Shown: in pieces, positions 26,387 to 33,968 of the stretch
How the letters are laid out: each line of letters starts with the position of its first letter
Numbering within the stretch: position 1 is the first letter of the stretch
Origin: Oscillospiraceae bacterium
GTDB lineage: Bacteria > Bacillota > Clostridia > Oscillospirales > Oscillospiraceae
DNA length: 64,000 bases
NCBI GenBank assembly: GCA_016293865.1
Contig: JAEDDG010000002.1
Coordinates: 1 to 64,000, forward strand
Reading direction: 5' to 3'
Notes under the pieces: generated by a model
Databases searched by the model: none
Seen by the model: only the letters and a program-made list of their open reading frames with translations
What the model was told of the DNA's origin: nothing
Made by a program: the position numbers and the translations under genes

Positions 26387-26424
26387 AAACAGCACCGCAG
26401 AAGACTCTGCGGTGCTGTTTTAAT
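26387..26424 (+). terminator. Bidirectional terminator between convergent genes
   Basis: A 15-bp perfect stem AAACAGCACCGCAGA/TCTGCGGTGCTGTTT (26387-26401 with 26406-26420) with A/T tracts on both sides. It serves DUF3795 on the plus strand and the gatD-like gene on the minus strand. Confidence 0.88.
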
Positions 26425-26442
26425 ATGTGCCGAAAATGGCCG

Positions 26443-27156
26443 TCAAAACGGAATTTTTTTGTTTCTGAACTCAGAGAGCCTGCGCTCAAAGGCGGCCATG
26501 GCCTGTGTGCGGAACGCACAGCACGGATTTTCAACGCCGGCCAGACCCATCAGATATTCGGTGAAAAGCGGATTGAGCACCAGCAGGGGGCCGAGGATAT
26601 GCGTGCCGATCAGATTTCCGCGCCGGACGCCTTCCAGCTGTGACTGCCTGTTGATGCCGATGCCGCGCTGTGCCCGGAAGAAATATTCCTCTGAGTTGTC
26701 CCCGTAGACCATGCTGAACTGGGATTTGAATCCAAGAACGGGCACGCCATTTGTTTCACCGAGAATTTTTCCGTTGAAGCGTGCAAAAAGATCGATTTTT
26801 GTTGTCAGCGGGAAGAGTCCCAAACCGTCGCACGTCTCTTTTGTTGTCAGATTCTCAATTTTCTGCGTAAAAATCTCGAATGCGTTTCCTGTTGCCAGAA
26901 AAACCGTACCGGCGGCCGTAAGTTCTTCAATCCGTTCCCTGTAAGGCGTGAGCCAGCGGATGACGCGCAGCTGTGCCGCTTCGCTCATGCTGCCCAGATA
27001 GAGCAGATTGACGTCATGGTCGGCAAAATACGGCTTCTGATCCGTAATCTCTGTGGATATAAACCGGGCCTGGGGCATGCACTGACGCAGGTACTCAACA
27101 TTTTTGCTGTCTCCGAACTGATTGCAGAGCTTGGGAAAAAGAATTTCAACGGTCAT
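26443..27156 (-). CDS. GatD/CobB-like type 1 glutamine amidotransferase, nucleophile absent
   Basis: 237 aa. It resembles GatD, the glutaminase subunit that with MurT amidates lipid II D-Glu to D-isoGln. The His-containing segment GTHILGPLLVLNPLF is conserved, but the nucleophile loop reads FLATGNAFEIF, where GatD and class I amidotransferases have a Cys in G-x-C-x-G. I believe similar Cys-less relatives exist in other clostridia. It may use ammonia supplied otherwise, or be a structural partner only (inference). The ATG overlaps the MurT stop (ATGA), so the pair is translationally coupled. Confidence 0.82.
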   Translation of the reverse strand: MTVEILFPKLCNQFGDSKNVEYLRQCMPQARFISTEITDQKPYFADHDVNLLYLGSMSEAAQLRVIRWLTPYRERIEELTAAGTVFLATGNAFEIFTQKIENLTTKETCDGLGLFPLTTKIDLFARFNGKILGETNGVPVLGFKSQFSMVYGDNSEEYFFRAQRGIGINRQSQLEGVRRGNLIGTHILGPLLVLNPLFTEYLMGLAGVENPCCAFRTQAMAAFERRLSEFRNKKIPF

Positions 27157-28538
27157 TGCGCACACACCTCCCGGATCTTTTCTGTGATCATATTCTTGAC
27201 TTTTTTTGCATCATTTACGAGATAAAGATCATACAGGATGAAAACACTGTCACAGTTTTTGACATCAGCAAGGCCGACGGTTTCAAAAACCGTGTCTGCA
27301 GTGACGATTTTGCTGATGTCCACACCGTCAAGCATGGCGCGCAGCACATGGTCCCTGCAGCGCGGTCCGCCGATGACAATCTGACTGACGGACGGATCTG
27401 TAAAAGGCGAATAATCGCAGTCGTACATCCAGCAGATATTTTCGGTGTTGTTTGTATTGTCGTGGATATCGTCGATCATCAGGATGACGGTCTTTGCGTT
27501 CCCTTCGGTTTTCCGCATATAATCAAATGCGCGGGAGCAGGCGATGGGGTTCTGGCTTTTCGCAAGCTGAAGCGTGACTGTTTTCCCGCAGCAGATCTCC
27601 CGGTCAAAACGCGACGAGACGATTTTTGTTTTCTCCAGTCCGTCAGCAATGGCTTTGGCGTTCAGACCAAGCTGATCCAGAAGCGCAATGGCGGCTGCGG
27701 TGTTGTAAATATTGGCGATGTTGTCGTTGACAAGACGGTACTGGTACTGAATGCCGCGCTGGCTGACAGTCATCTCTCCGGACGCGGTGTCAACAGAAGT
27801 GACACAGTAGTCCGGCTCCGGCGATGCAAAGCCGCAGCCGGGGCAGTAGACGCGGCCGATGTGATTGTAGCGCAGGTATTTGCACTTCAATTCGGCGCCG
27901 CAGTTGGGACAGTAGGCGATGTCTTTTACAATGGCTGAGTTGTCGCTGGTTTCACCGCCGAGCATGCAGGATACGCCGAAATAAACGCGGGCGTTTTCAG
28001 GGCTGCCCAGCGCCGAACAGATAATGTCGTCGCCGTTCAGAATCAGCTTTGCCGAGGCGGGCAGGGCGCTGGAAATGATATAGGAAATGAAATCAGTGTT
28101 GGCGTTTCGCTTGATGGAGTCGCGCATGATATTGGTGCAGACCACATAATCCGGCTTCAGATGCGGATAGATGCGCAGGGAACTGCGCTCATCCACCTCC
28201 AGAACGGCAAGATCACGCTTCGGCCGGCCGGTAAACGTGCTGTATTCAATGAGCGTGCTGGTCACGCCGGCGTCAATGTTGGAACCGTATCCGTTGTTTG
28301 TTACGCTGTAGCCGTTGGCGGTCAGAACGCTGGTGATCATGTTGCTTACGGTTGTTTTGCCGTTTGTGCCGGTCACGGCCACGATGGTTTTCGGCCTGCC
28401 GATGTGCGACAGAAAATCAGGACAAATCTTCAAAGCAAGTTTTCCCGGCAGATAGCTGGCCTGTCTGCGGAGCGCCTTCATGCCGACGCTGACAGATTTG
28501 GAGATCAGCATGGCAGCCTTAAATCTCAAATTGCTCAC
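27153..28538 (-). CDS. murT: Lipid II isoglutaminyl synthase, Mur ligase subunit (MurT-like)
   Basis: 461 aa. The Mur ligase central domain has VAVTGTNGKTTVSNMI (P-loop, about residue 58) and VLEVDERSSLRIYP. A Cys4 zinc ribbon CPNCGAELKC with VYCPGCGF is inserted, as in MurT, and a C-terminal DUF1727 domain follows. It adenylates or phosphorylates the gamma-carboxyl of D-Glu in lipid II for amidation by GatD (family knowledge). A GTG start at 28538 is preferred since AAAGGA lies nine bases upstream; ATG at 28547 is too close to it. It forms an operon with the GatD-like gene. Confidence 0.88.
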   Translation of the reverse strand: MSNLRFKAAMLISKSVSVGMKALRRQASYLPGKLALKICPDFLSHIGRPKTIVAVTGTNGKTTVSNMITSVLTANGYSVTNNGYGSNIDAGVTSTLIEYSTFTGRPKRDLAVLEVDERSSLRIYPHLKPDYVVCTNIMRDSIKRNANTDFISYIISSALPASAKLILNGDDIICSALGSPENARVYFGVSCMLGGETSDNSAIVKDIAYCPNCGAELKCKYLRYNHIGRVYCPGCGFASPEPDYCVTSVDTASGEMTVSQRGIQYQYRLVNDNIANIYNTAAAIALLDQLGLNAKAIADGLEKTKIVSSRFDREICCGKTVTLQLAKSQNPIACSRAFDYMRKTEGNAKTVILMIDDIHDNTNNTENICWMYDCDYSPFTDPSVSQIVIGGPRCRDHVLRAMLDGVDISKIVTADTVFETVGLADVKNCDSVFILYDLYLVNDAKKVKNMITEKIREVCAQ

Positions 28539-28639
28539 AATATCCATTCCTTTTGCTTTTGTTTTTGTTCTCTGCATGTTGCAGTAATGAATTATACACC
28601 ATTTTCCCCTTGAAGCAAAGGCCTTTTAATGAATCCTTT

Positions 28640-28678
28640 ATGCAGAAAAAATACACTGCGCCGCAAAGCGCAGTGTAT
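28640..28678 (-). terminator. Terminator after CDF exporter gene
   Basis: Stem ATACACTGCGC/GCGCAGTGTAT (28651-28661 with 28668-28678), followed on the minus strand by a TTTTTTC tract. Confidence 0.85.
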
Positions 28679-28693
28679 CAGATAAGGTTATTC

Positions 28694-29671
28694 TCAGGAT
28701 TGATCCTGCTGCGGGAAATCCGGCGTTTCGGACGGATCCTCATCTGCAAAAACATCAGGCATATCTGCCTGCTGCGGGCCATCCGGCAGGTAAGGATTCA
28801 CATGTACCATGCAGTGCTTGAGATTCGGCGTGGATTTTTCCACAGCGCCGTGCACAGATTCAGCGATGGCGTGCGCGTCCACAAGCCGGAGTTGGGGATC
28901 AACTGCAATTTCGATATCCGTATAAATCGCGGAGCCAAACTGGCGTGTCTTGATGTTGTCCAGCGCCTTGACGCCAGGCTGCTTCAGAACGGTACGGACA
29001 ATATGCTCGACACATTTTTCATCACACGCCCGGTCAACGGTTTTGTTCAGCGCTTCGATGAAAATGTCGACCGCGACCTTCAGAATGAACAGGCAGATGA
29101 CAATGCTCGCAATGGAATCGAGAATGGGCAGGCCCATCCGCGCGCCGATGATACCGGCCAGCGCGCCGATGGAGGAGAGCGCGTCAGAGCGGTGATGCCA
29201 TGCATCCGCTTTCAGCGCCGTTGAATTAATTTTTTTCGCAGTCAGCCATGTGTACCAGTACATGGCTTCCTTCACAACGATTGAGACCACTGCAGCAACA
29301 AGCGCCAGCACGCCCGGCGCCATCTGCAGCACGTAAGAGCCGGAAATAATATTTTCAAGCCCTTTCCAGCCAATCAGTATACCGGTGGCAAAGAGAAGAA
29401 ACGCCAGAATCATGGATGCGGCGCACTCAAAACGTTCGTGACCGTAAGGATGTTCTTTATCCGCTGCTTTTCCGGAAATGCGCAGGCCGATGAGAACAAT
29501 GATTGTTGAAAACACGTCTGAAGCGGAATGCACAGCATCGGAAATCATGGCGCTGGAATGTGCGGCAATACCGGCGATCAGCTTAAAGCCGGCAAGCAGA
29601 ACATTTGCAATGATTGTGACAAAGGCAACGCGCCGTGCGCGGGCATTTCCGGATCTGGACTCAGATGTCAT
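28694..29671 (-). CDS. Cation diffusion facilitator metal exporter
   Basis: 325 aa. A six-helix CDF transporter with the two paired metal sites SDAVHSASDV in helix 2 and WHHRSDALSS in helix 5 (HxxxD in both). A C-terminal cytoplasmic metal-sensing domain and an acidic tail follow. It exports divalent metal from the cytoplasm using proton exchange. The riboswitch upstream points to Ni2+ or Co2+ as the physiological load. The start at 29671 follows AAGGAGGAG. Confidence 0.93.
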   Translation of the reverse strand: MTSESRSGNARARRVAFVTIIANVLLAGFKLIAGIAAHSSAMISDAVHSASDVFSTIIVLIGLRISGKAADKEHPYGHERFECAASMILAFLLFATGILIGWKGLENIISGSYVLQMAPGVLALVAAVVSIVVKEAMYWYTWLTAKKINSTALKADAWHHRSDALSSIGALAGIIGARMGLPILDSIASIVICLFILKVAVDIFIEALNKTVDRACDEKCVEHIVRTVLKQPGVKALDNIKTRQFGSAIYTDIEIAVDPQLRLVDAHAIAESVHGAVEKSTPNLKHCMVHVNPYLPDGPQQADMPDVFADEDPSETPDFPQQDQS

Positions 29672-29744
29672 CAAAAGCTCCTCCTTCAAAACAGGGCAGC
29701 CTGATATGCTGCAGAATATGCGGGTGACGGCAGATAACGCAGAT

Positions 29745-29865
29745 AAAAAAACATCTGTGGAACACATTCCTGTCCCACAGATGCTGAATACATCCGCTGC
29801 CGAATCGGCCCGGCATCATGAACCGCTAGGGTTCCTTGCCTGATCAGTTTGTGCTGTAATATGCA
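29745..29865 (-). ncRNA. NiCo (czcD) riboswitch with overlapping terminator
   Basis: On the minus strand the leader reads, in order, GGCAAGG, CCTAGCGG, GATGCCGGGC, GGCAGCGG and GGGACAGG. These match my recollection of the conserved blocks of the NiCo four-way junction. The last block lies within a terminator hairpin (29752-29760 with 29775-29783, arms CATCTGTGG/CCACAGATG) followed by seven Ts. Metal binding to the aptamer would block the terminator and turn on the CDF gene (family mechanism). Confidence 0.8.
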
Positions 29866-29884
29866 GCGCAAAGAGATTATCTAT

Positions 29885-29913
29885 ACTATAACATATGCGC
29901 AGACTATTGGCAA
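29885..29913 (-). promoter_or_regulatory. Promoter of NiCo riboswitch-CDF unit
   Basis: On the minus strand: TTGCCA (29913-29908), 17-bp spacer, TATAGT (29890-29885). The start of transcription falls just ahead of the riboswitch. Confidence 0.7.
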
Positions 29914-29986
29914 GGTGATCCGGGAAAATTAATATTTTGTTTTCATTTGCCCAGAAAAACGAGCTTCAGCTCCATCTGCGAAGCCG

Positions 29987-30496
29987 CTAAGGGCGGATTT
30001 CGATAATTTCCAGCTCTTTTTTTGAAGCATAATTGACAGTATGCAGAGTTCCGCCAAGAGTCCCGTCAAAAACAGCAATCAGAACACTGGACCGGTCAAC
30101 CATATACTTGTTTCTGCGAAGCATGCAGTCTTCTGTGTATTCGCGCTGGAGGAGAGTTTCAAAATCGCACTCACTGACGAGATGATAATACCGGCTGCGG
30201 TCGCTTTCGGACCAGTTCTTGCTTTGTTCCTCGCAGGGAATTGCCGCCTCCAGCGTGACGCCTTCATAATCGCGGCGCAGCCGGAGCACGGTCTCTGCAA
30301 AATAGAAATCACACCCGCGGGCCATTCCGCAAATAAAATGGCGTATACCGGATAAATACAGAGCCTGGACCACATCATACAGCTTTTCTTTCAGCTTCAC
30401 ACAGCGCGCGTCAAGTTCATCGCTGTGCCACGGAAGTTTTTCCGGACGGTGCCCGGAAAAGCAGCAGGTATTATCACGGTTTATTAAAGGCGGCAC
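29987..30496 (-). CDS. SLOG (DUF1273/YpsA-like) family protein
   Basis: 169 aa. Rossmann-like SLOG fold with CCFSGHRPEKLP at the N-terminus, FICGMARGCDFYFAE, and VLIAVFDGTLGGTLHTVNYA near the end. Relatives include DprA-like and YpsA proteins that bind nucleotide-derived ligands; the function here is unknown. It starts at GTG (30496) with GGAGGG upstream. It is transcribed divergently from the FMN riboswitch unit. Confidence 0.82.
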   Translation of the reverse strand: MPPLINRDNTCCFSGHRPEKLPWHSDELDARCVKLKEKLYDVVQALYLSGIRHFICGMARGCDFYFAETVLRLRRDYEGVTLEAAIPCEEQSKNWSESDRSRYYHLVSECDFETLLQREYTEDCMLRRNKYMVDRSSVLIAVFDGTLGGTLHTVNYASKKELEIIEIRP

Positions 30497-30551
30497 GAGA
30501 ATCCCTCCTTTTTTCTTAGAATAGCATCATGAATAAATTTTGTCAAAGATA

Positions 30552-30579
30552 TTGCATTTTCGGCATTTTCTGCTATACT
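30552..30579 (+). promoter_or_regulatory. Promoter of FMN riboswitch-ribU unit
   Basis: TTGCAT (30552-30557), 16-bp spacer, TATACT (30574-30579). Confidence 0.7.
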
Positions 30580-30587
30580 GTTACTGG

Positions 30588-30695
30588 TCTTCAGGGCAGG
30601 GTGAAATTCCCGACCGGCGGTAAAGTCCGCGAGCGCTTATGCGCTGAACCGGTTTGATTCCGGTACCGACAGTAAAGTCTGGATGGAAGAAGACG
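30588..30695 (+). ncRNA. FMN riboswitch (RFN element)
   Basis: It begins with TCTTCAGGGCAGGGTGAAA and contains CCGACCGGCGGTAAAGTCCGCGAG, listed here as adjoining blocks CCGACCGGCGG and TAAAGTCCGCGAG. It ends with GACAGTAAAGTCTGGATG and GAAGAAGA. These are the diagnostic RFN blocks. FMN binding would favour the following terminator and switch off riboflavin uptake. Confidence 0.97.
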
Positions 30696-30720
30696 GCTTT
30701 TGCTGCTGTGTTTTTTCTGT

Positions 30721-30752
30721 GCCCGGAAGGCTGTCCTTCCGGGCATTTTTAA
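30721..30752 (+). terminator. FMN riboswitch expression-platform terminator
   Basis: A perfect 10-bp stem GCCCGGAAGG/CCTTCCGGGC (30721-30730 with 30735-30744), then ATTTTTAATTT. It lies between the aptamer and the ribU start. Confidence 0.9.
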
Positions 30753-30767
30753 TTTGGGGGTATATTT

Positions 30768-31499
30768 ATGAGTGAACTGCTTGAGAGCGTAAAATCCGGC
30801 GCCGCATTTCTCGGCGTATGTTTCCTGATTTTCGCGGTACTGGTGATTCTGGCGATCCTGGCGCAGAGGCTGATCTGCAAGGACATGCCAAATCGGCACG
30901 GCGCGCGCTACGTCGCGTATGTGGCCATGTTTTCTGCAATCGCCGGCGTATTGATGCTTTTTGACATCCCTCTGTTTTTTGCACCCAGCTTTTATAAAAT
31001 CGATTTAAGTGAGATTCCTGTTCTGATCTGCACCTTTTACCTCGGTCCTGTTGCCGGCGTAATCACGGAGTTTCTGAAGAATCTTCTGAAAATCCTGATG
31101 AAAGGCACCACAACGGCTTTTGTAGGCGATTTTGCCAATTTTGTGATCGGCTGCTCAATGGTTCTGCCTGCGTCCATTATCTACCACTGCCGCCGCAGCA
31201 GAAAAAACGCGCTGATCGGCCTGATCACCGGCACACTGGTCATGACAGTTTTCGGCAGCCTTTTCAACGCGATTTATCTTCTGCCGAAGTTTTCCGAGCT
31301 TTACGGGATGCCGCTTGAGAGCATCGTGGCCATGGGCACCGCCGTCAACGCGCATATTACAAGCGTTGAGACGCTTGTGCTTTACGCAGTTGTGCCGTTC
31401 AACCTGCTGAAGGGCCTGATTGTGACTGCGGTTGTTTTTTTTCTGTATAAGCGGCTCTCTCCGCTGCTGAGCAGGGGACAGTACAGAAAAACAAAATAG
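30768..31499 (+). CDS. ribU: Riboflavin ECF transporter S component
   Basis: 243 aa with about six membrane segments. The pattern AYVAMFSAIAGVLMLFDIP, DLSEIPVLICTFYLGPVAGV and FNAIYLLPKFSELYGMPLE matches RibU, the riboflavin-binding subunit of energy-coupling-factor importers. It works with shared EcfA1/A2/T subunits, which are not in this window. Control by the FMN riboswitch supports riboflavin or FMN as substrate. The N-terminal extra helix before residue 40 is somewhat long for the family. Confidence 0.93.
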   Translation: MSELLESVKSGAAFLGVCFLIFAVLVILAILAQRLICKDMPNRHGARYVAYVAMFSAIAGVLMLFDIPLFFAPSFYKIDLSEIPVLICTFYLGPVAGVITEFLKNLLKILMKGTTTAFVGDFANFVIGCSMVLPASIIYHCRRSRKNALIGLITGTLVMTVFGSLFNAIYLLPKFSELYGMPLESIVAMGTAVNAHITSVETLVLYAVVPFNLLKGLIVTAVVFFLYKRLSPLLSRGQYRKTK

Positions 31500-31540
31500 A
31501 AAAAGCTGTCCTGTCCTTTTTCCGGACGGGACAGCTTTTC
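31500..31540. terminator. Bidirectional terminator between ribU and lipoprotein gene
   Basis: Stem AAAAGCTGTCC-TGTCC with GGAC-GGGACAGCTTTT spans the whole gap between the convergent stops. A and T tracts on both sides suit both directions. Confidence 0.8.
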
Positions 31541-31543
31541 AAT

Positions 31544-31954
31544 TCATGACGCACGGCCTGTGCGGCTCTGCTCATTTGTTTCAAGATTTCCTTCTCCGTA
31601 TCCGCTGGTGTTGGAATTTCCTGAATTTCTGCTGTTGTTATTGTTATTATTGTTATTATTGTTATTGCTGTTGTTATTGTTGTTGCTGCCGTTGGTGTTC
31701 CAGTTGCCGCTGTTGTTTCTGTCGGTCAGCACGCCTTCCGTCACGTCATAGTCGCGGACGTTGTTATCGTTGTTGTACGCGTTGCGGTTATTGTTCGTCC
31801 AGCGGTTGCTGCGGTCGTACTGTCTGGTGTCCTCATAGGAGCGGCCGATGATTCCGTCTCTGGTGTTGTCTCCGGGCTCGGCGTTTGATGCGCAGCCGGC
31901 AAACAGACCGGCCAGCAGAACAAACGCAAGAAGAAGTAATACTGCTTTTTTCAT
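31544..31954 (-). CDS. Asn-rich low-complexity lipoprotein
   Basis: 136 aa. A clear lipoprotein signal peptide (MKKAVLLLLAFVLLAG, lipobox AGC) is followed by a hydrophilic chain rich in Asn, Arg, Asp and Tyr. Between about residues 88 and 113 almost every residue is Asn, with scattered Ser. No domain is recognised. It should be anchored on the outer face of the membrane and largely unfolded. AGGAGGATT precedes the start at 31954. The underlying DNA is a GTT/ATT triplet repeat. Confidence 0.78.
   Translation of the reverse strand: MKKAVLLLLAFVLLAGLFAGCASNAEPGDNTRDGIIGRSYEDTRQYDRSNRWTNNNRNAYNNDNNVRDYDVTEGVLTDRNNSGNWNTNGSNNNNNSNNNNNNNNNNNSRNSGNSNTSGYGEGNLETNEQSRTGRAS
31625..31690 (+). repeat. 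Imperfect GTT/ATT trinucleotide repeat
   Basis: About twenty consecutive triplets of GTT, ATT or GCT on the plus strand, encoding the Asn/Ser run of the minus-strand lipoprotein. Such tracts can change length by slippage in whole codons, so the frame would be kept. Confidence 0.8.
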
Positions 31955-32079
31955 ATAATCCTCCTGTGTGCGGGCCAAACGCGCCGGCCCGTCGTTGCTT
32001 TTTGGTGCAGTCCTATTATCTGCGCGTGCATGGTGTTTTAATATGCAAAATAATTCCAGTACGACAAAACGAATGGACC

Positions 32080-32108
32080 TTGCTTAATAAAATGAAAAGA
32101 GGTAAAAT
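32080..32108 (+). promoter_or_regulatory. Promoter of udp
   Basis: TTGCTT (32080-32085), 17-bp spacer, TAAAAT (32103-32108), about 40 bases before the uridine phosphorylase start. Confidence 0.6.
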
Positions 32109-32146
32109 AAATTAAATTTTTATTTTGAATCTGCGGGGGTTGAACG

Positions 32147-32911
32147 ATGAACAAAACGCGGATGTATCACATTGCCTGCTGCAAAGGCGATGTGGGTCGT
32201 TTCTGTATTTTGCCCGGAGATCCCGGACGCTGCGAAAAAATTGCCGCATATCTGGATGGTGCGGAAAAAGTTGCACAGAATCGTGAATATACGACATACA
32301 CCGGCACATTGCTTGGAGAAAAAGTCAGCGTGGTCTCCACGGGGATCGGCGGCCCGTCCGCTTCCATTGCGATTGAGGAACTGACGGCTGTCGGCGCGGA
32401 CACATTTGTGCGGATCGGTACCTGCGGCGGCATCAATATGAAGGTCAGAAGCGGCGACTGCGTGATTGCCACAGGCGCCGTGCGGATGGAAGGTACAAGC
32501 CGAGAGTATGCGCCGATCGAATATCCGGCCTGTGCAGACTTTGAAGTGACAACGGCGCTGGTCACTGCTGCCCGATCGCTCTCGCTGCCGTATCATGTCG
32601 GCGTGGTGCAGTGCAAGGATTCCTTTTACGGCCAGCATGCGCCTGAACGCATGCCGGTCAGTTACGAGCTGAAGGAAAAGTGGGAAGCCTGGAAACGGCT
32701 CGGTGTCCTGTGCAGCGAAATGGAGTCCGCAGCACTCTTTACTGCGGCGGCGGCGCTGGGCGTGCGGTGCGGGAGCGTGTTCTGCACTGTGTGGAACCAG
32801 GAGCGGCGCGCCGCCGGGATTTCAGAGCCGGAATGCCATGATACAGACAGGGCTGTGCGCGTCGCAGTGGAGGCGGTCAGAAATCTGATCAGGGACAGCC
32901 GCGGAGAATAA
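32147..32911 (+). CDS. udp: Uridine phosphorylase
   Basis: 254 aa, nucleoside phosphorylase I fold. Motifs: CILPGDPGRCEKIAAYL (phosphate site), VSTGIGGPSASIAIEEL, VRIGTCGGIN and CSEMESAALFTAAAAL (ribose site Glu-Met-Glu). The sequence QHAPERMPVSY is in the pyrimidine-specific region. It splits uridine and phosphate into uracil and ribose-1-phosphate. GCGGGGG precedes the ATG. The NUDIX gene follows after 17 bases, probably in the same transcript. Confidence 0.9.
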   Translation: MNKTRMYHIACCKGDVGRFCILPGDPGRCEKIAAYLDGAEKVAQNREYTTYTGTLLGEKVSVVSTGIGGPSASIAIEELTAVGADTFVRIGTCGGINMKVRSGDCVIATGAVRMEGTSREYAPIEYPACADFEVTTALVTAARSLSLPYHVGVVQCKDSFYGQHAPERMPVSYELKEKWEAWKRLGVLCSEMESAALFTAAAALGVRCGSVFCTVWNQERRAAGISEPECHDTDRAVRVAVEAVRNLIRDSRGE

Positions 32912-32928
32912 GTTTGGAGGCAGCAGCT

Positions 32929-33471
32929 ATGGATTATTCTGAAAAAAAGCTCAGCCGCGAAGATGTCTATCGCGGACGGATCATCACTGTGCATGTGGAT
33001 GAAGTCGAACTGTGCAACGGGCGTAAATCCAAAAGGGAAGTGGTCGACCATCCCGGCGGCGTGAGCATTGTCCCTGTTGATGGGATGGGAAACGTATATC
33101 TTGTCCGCCAGTACAGGTATCCGGTGGGGGACAGTCTCCTGGAAATTCCGGCCGGAAAGCTGGAGTACGGTGAGGACCCGCTCCAGTGTGCAGTGCGTGA
33201 GCTTTCTGAGGAAACCGGTTTTTCAGCCGGCAAGTACACGTATCTGGGCGGCGTGTCGCCTTCACCCGGGTACTGCAGAGAGACAATCCACATCTATCTG
33301 GCGACGGAACTGAGTGCCGGACAGTCGCATCCGGACGAGAATGAATTTCTTGACGTGGTCAAAATGCCTTTCGATGAAGCATTCCGTCTTGCGGCTTCAA
33401 ACGAGATGACAGATGGGAAAACAATCATCGGCCTGCTGCGCGCCGCGCAGTATCTTAAGCAGGAATCTTAA
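32929..33471 (+). CDS. ADP-ribose pyrophosphatase-type NUDIX hydrolase
   Basis: 180 aa. The NUDIX box runs from GKLEYGEDPLQCAVREL through SEETGF (Gx5Ex7REUxEExGU). The lead-in VYLVRQYRYPVGDSLLEIPAG and the PSPGYCRETIHIYLA tail are typical of NudF/ADP-ribose pyrophosphatases. It hydrolyses ADP-ribose to AMP and ribose-5-phosphate. The start at 32929 has GGAGG upstream. It follows udp. Confidence 0.9.
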   Translation: MDYSEKKLSREDVYRGRIITVHVDEVELCNGRKSKREVVDHPGGVSIVPVDGMGNVYLVRQYRYPVGDSLLEIPAGKLEYGEDPLQCAVRELSEETGFSAGKYTYLGGVSPSPGYCRETIHIYLATELSAGQSHPDENEFLDVVKMPFDEAFRLAASNEMTDGKTIIGLLRAAQYLKQES

Positions 33472-33480
33472 AAATTTTCC

Positions 33481-33508
33481 TTTACTTTTTCTGAATTCAT
33501 GTTATAAT
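33481..33508 (+). promoter_or_regulatory. Promoter of tRNA-Ala
   Basis: TTTACT (33481-33486), 16-bp spacer, TATAAT (33503-33508). The expected start point falls inside the hairpin at 33512-33538. Confidence 0.6.
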
Positions 33509-33511
33509 AAC

Positions 33512-33539
33512 AAAGCCTGCTGAAAAGCAGCAGGCTTTT
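33512..33539 (+). terminator. Terminator of udp-NUDIX unit, abutting tRNA-Ala
   Basis: An 11-bp stem AAAGCCTGCTG/CAGCAGGCTTT (33512-33522 with 33528-33538) and T run end at the base before the tRNA. Confidence 0.7.
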
Positions 33540-33615
33540 GGGGGCGTAGCTCAGCTGGGAGAGCGTACGGTTCGCATCCGTAAGGTCAAGGGTTCGAATC
33601 CCTCCGTCTCCACCA
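33540..33615 (+). tRNA. tRNA-Ala (anticodon CGC)
   Basis: 76 bases including encoded CCA. The acceptor stem GGGGGCG/CGTCTCC contains the G3-U70 identity pair of alanine tRNA. The anticodon arm TACGG-TTCGCAT-CCGTA gives CGC for GCG codons. The T arm has GGGTTCGAATCCC. Confidence 0.95.
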
Positions 33616-33850
33616 CGTCGTCGCGGACTTCATATCGTTCGCGACGACTTTTTTATAAAAATCAGAGCGCGCTCATGCCGCTGCTCCTCCTTTCCAAATC
33701 ACAACCGCTGTGCTGGGCTGTGATTTGGTTTTGTGTTCAGACCTGAAAGCAGGGCATATATACTGTTGCGATGTTACACGTTGCTGCGGACAACATAGCG
33801 TTCGCAGCGTTTTTTAAAGTCAGAGCGCGTTCTCTTCGCTGCTCCATCTC
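33614..33850 (+). repeat. Diverged direct repeat of a terminator module
   Basis: The block after tRNA-Ala (33614-33695: CACGTCGTCGCGGAC, hairpin, T run, then ATCAGAGCGCG and GCTGCTCC) recurs at 33777-33845 (CACGTTGCTGCGGAC, hairpin 33783-33808, T run, then GTCAGAGCGCG and GCTGCTCC). The second copy has no tRNA before it. A third hairpin (about 33694-33735, arms CCAAATCACA/TGTGATTTGG, then TTTTG) lies between them. No gene is seen from 33616 to 33968. Confidence 0.65.
33617..33654 (+). terminator. Terminator of tRNA-Ala
   Basis: A 9-bp stem GTCGTCGCG/CGCGACGAC (33617-33625 with 33640-33648), then a run of six Ts. Confidence 0.88.
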
Positions 33851-33968
33851 CGCGCCAAGTACCGCTGCTTTGCGGCTGCGCTGAGAAACGCCCGCCCGCA
33901 GGCGAGCACCCCTGCTGAAAAGATATAGAATACAGTTGGATCAATTGTAATTTACAGAAGGGTGGATT

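Noticed and set aside
31625..31690. CRISPR or minisatellite array
   Set aside because: It is a coding triplet repeat with no spacers.
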